From NCBI RefSeq assembly GCF_900105175.1, contig NZ_LT629771.1:4730501-4794500 (forward strand): a DNA stretch of 64,000 nucleotides. The letters run 5' to 3'. Numbering within the stretch: the first letter of the stretch is position 1; every line of letters starts with the position of its first letter. The notes beneath the pieces were generated by a model. It was given only the letters and a program-made list of their open reading frames with translations. It was not told the origin of the DNA and did not search any database. This document shows, piece by piece, positions 63,302-64,000 of the stretch. The translations under genes were made by a program, and so were the position numbers. Origin of the DNA: Jiangella sp. DSM 45060 (lineage in GTDB: Bacteria > Actinomycetota > Actinomycetes > Jiangellales > Jiangellaceae).

Positions 63302-64000
63302 TCAGGCCTTCTTGTCGGCGTCGGCCTCGGCCTCGTCGGCGTCGTCCGCCGCTTCGGCGGCCTCGGCGGTTTCGGCCTCGCCGGCCTCGGCGGTTTCGGC
63401 CTCGCCGTCCAGCTCGGCGAACTCGAACGAGCCGTCGACCGCCGGGGCGGCGACGCCCTCGACCTCGCCGGGCTCGGCCAGGGTGCCGTCCTCGCGCAGC
63501 CGGTTCAGCTCGACCGCGTTGCCGGAGGCGTCGGTGACCTTGGCCTTCTCGACCGCCAGGGCCAGCGCCTTGCCGCGCGCCACGTCGGCGACGACGGCGG
63601 GCAGGTTGCCCTGGTCGACCAGCTGCTGGGCGAGCTGGTTCGGGTCGATGCGCGAGCGCATGGCCTGCTGGATGATGTACGAGCTGAGCTCATCCTGCGA
63701 GACCTCGATGCTCTCGGCCTTCACCAGCTCGTCGAGGACGAACTGCTGGGTGAGGTTGCCGCGCAGGTTCTGCTCGAACTCGGCCCGGTGGTCGTCGTCG
63801 CCGTGGCCGTCGGCGAGGTGCTCCTCGACCTGAGCGGTGATGAGCTCCTCGGGCAGCGGGATGTCGCCGGCGCTGCCGATGAGCTGCTCGAGCACCTTGT
63901 CGCGGGCCGACATGGCCTGCTCGATGCGCTTGCTGTTCAGCGCCTGCTGGCGGATGTCGTCGCGCAGCTCGTCGAGGGTGTCGAACTCGCTGGCCAGCTG
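63302..64000 (-). CDS. tig: trigger factor, C-terminal part
   Basis: Ribosome-bound chaperone and peptidyl-prolyl isomerase. The 5' part, with the ribosome-binding and PPIase domains, lies beyond the right edge; 232 codons are visible. The helical C-terminal domain reads FDTLDELRDDIRQQALNSK at the edge, then EELITAQVEEHLAD and an acidic Ala/Glu-rich tail (EAETAEAGEAETAEAAE) typical of actinobacterial trigger factors. Its location upstream of clpP1P2-clpX is the conserved tig-clp order. Confidence 0.93.
   Translation of the reverse strand, partial: QLASEFDTLDELRDDIRQQALNSKRIEQAMSARDKVLEQLIGSAGDIPLPEELITAQVEEHLADGHGDDDHRAEFEQNLRGNLTQQFVLDELVKAESIEVSQDELSSYIIQQAMRSRIDPNQLAQQLVDQGNLPAVVADVARGKALALAVEKAKVTDASGNAVELNRLREDGTLAEPGEVEGVAAPAVDGSFEFAELDGEAETAEAGEAETAEAAEAADDADEAEADADKKA

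Overview
The window is chromosomal DNA of a very GC-rich actinomycete. The evidence is the extreme third-position G/C bias, GTG starts, ATGA/GTGA-coupled gene pairs, apparently leaderless promoters, a ClgR-type box upstream of clpP1P2, PafBC-type damage-promoter words, and above all a gene backbone typical of the phylum. That backbone, mostly on the minus strand, reads proA-proB-obg-rpmA-rplU-rne-(DUF2344)-(radical SAM)-...-ndk-DUF4233-folC-valS-...-clpX-clpP2-clpP1-tig. A Jiangella-like or related soil actinomycete is plausible, but the genus cannot be fixed from sequence reading alone.

Layout. (1) 1-8014: proline biosynthesis (proA, proB), Obg GTPase, ribosomal proteins bL27 and bL21, a large RNase E/G with a long structured leader, and the DUF2344 partner of a radical SAM protein. 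(2) 8043-13074: an insertion between DUF2344 and its radical SAM partner, holding an FAD oxidase, a PhzF-type isomerase and a frameshifted metallo-beta-lactamase-fold gene, followed by the radical SAM gene. (3) 13191-23124: a compact type VII secretion locus with one EssC/EccC ATPase, WXG100-like proteins, a lipoprotein, and two related, convergent cassettes of a small helical protein plus a larger protein. Between the cassettes lie two 57-bp repeats that each carry a perfect PafBC-type promoter word. (4) 23384-32446: a Tad/Flp pilus operon (cpaB, tadZ, tadA, tadB, tadC, pilin, two tadE, tadG-like) ending in a membrane LysM-BTAD protein. Blocks 3 and 4 lie where Streptomyces carries mreBCD-pbp2-rodA, and ndk is inverted relative to folC. 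(5) 32771-37437: ndk, DUF4233, folC, valS. (6) 37483-44758: a ketopantoate-reductase-like gene, a 507-bp nested inverted-repeat element, a quinone oxidoreductase coupled to guaB1, a membrane metallophosphoesterase and a PucR-type regulator. (7) 44873-45916: a perfect 52-bp palindrome and the decayed tail of a DUF4143 ATPase gene. (8) 45917-60289: ten co-directional genes for peptide and N-acyl (D-)amino acid use. (9) 60343-64000: clpX, clpP2, clpP1 and part of tig.

How the genes work together. Block 8 looks like one catabolic pathway. A lipoprotein and Dpp/Opp-type ABC transporter import peptides. A prolyl-oligopeptidase/beta-lactamase-fold fusion, a stand-alone serine hydrolase and an M20 peptidase trim them. 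An N-acyl-amino-acid racemase-like enzyme and an N-acyl-D-amino-acid deacylase deal with stereochemistry and acyl caps. Cell-wall peptides or D-residue-containing peptides are likely substrates; this is inference. Blocks 3 and 4 place two surface/secretion machines side by side, each with its own promoter.

The most notable items are the paralogous T7SS cassettes around the damage-promoter repeats, the peptide-salvage operon with its in-frame peptidase/beta-lactamase fusion, the 52-bp palindrome, the 507-bp inverted element, and the structured rne leader. No CRISPR array, rRNA, tRNA or intact insertion sequence was seen.
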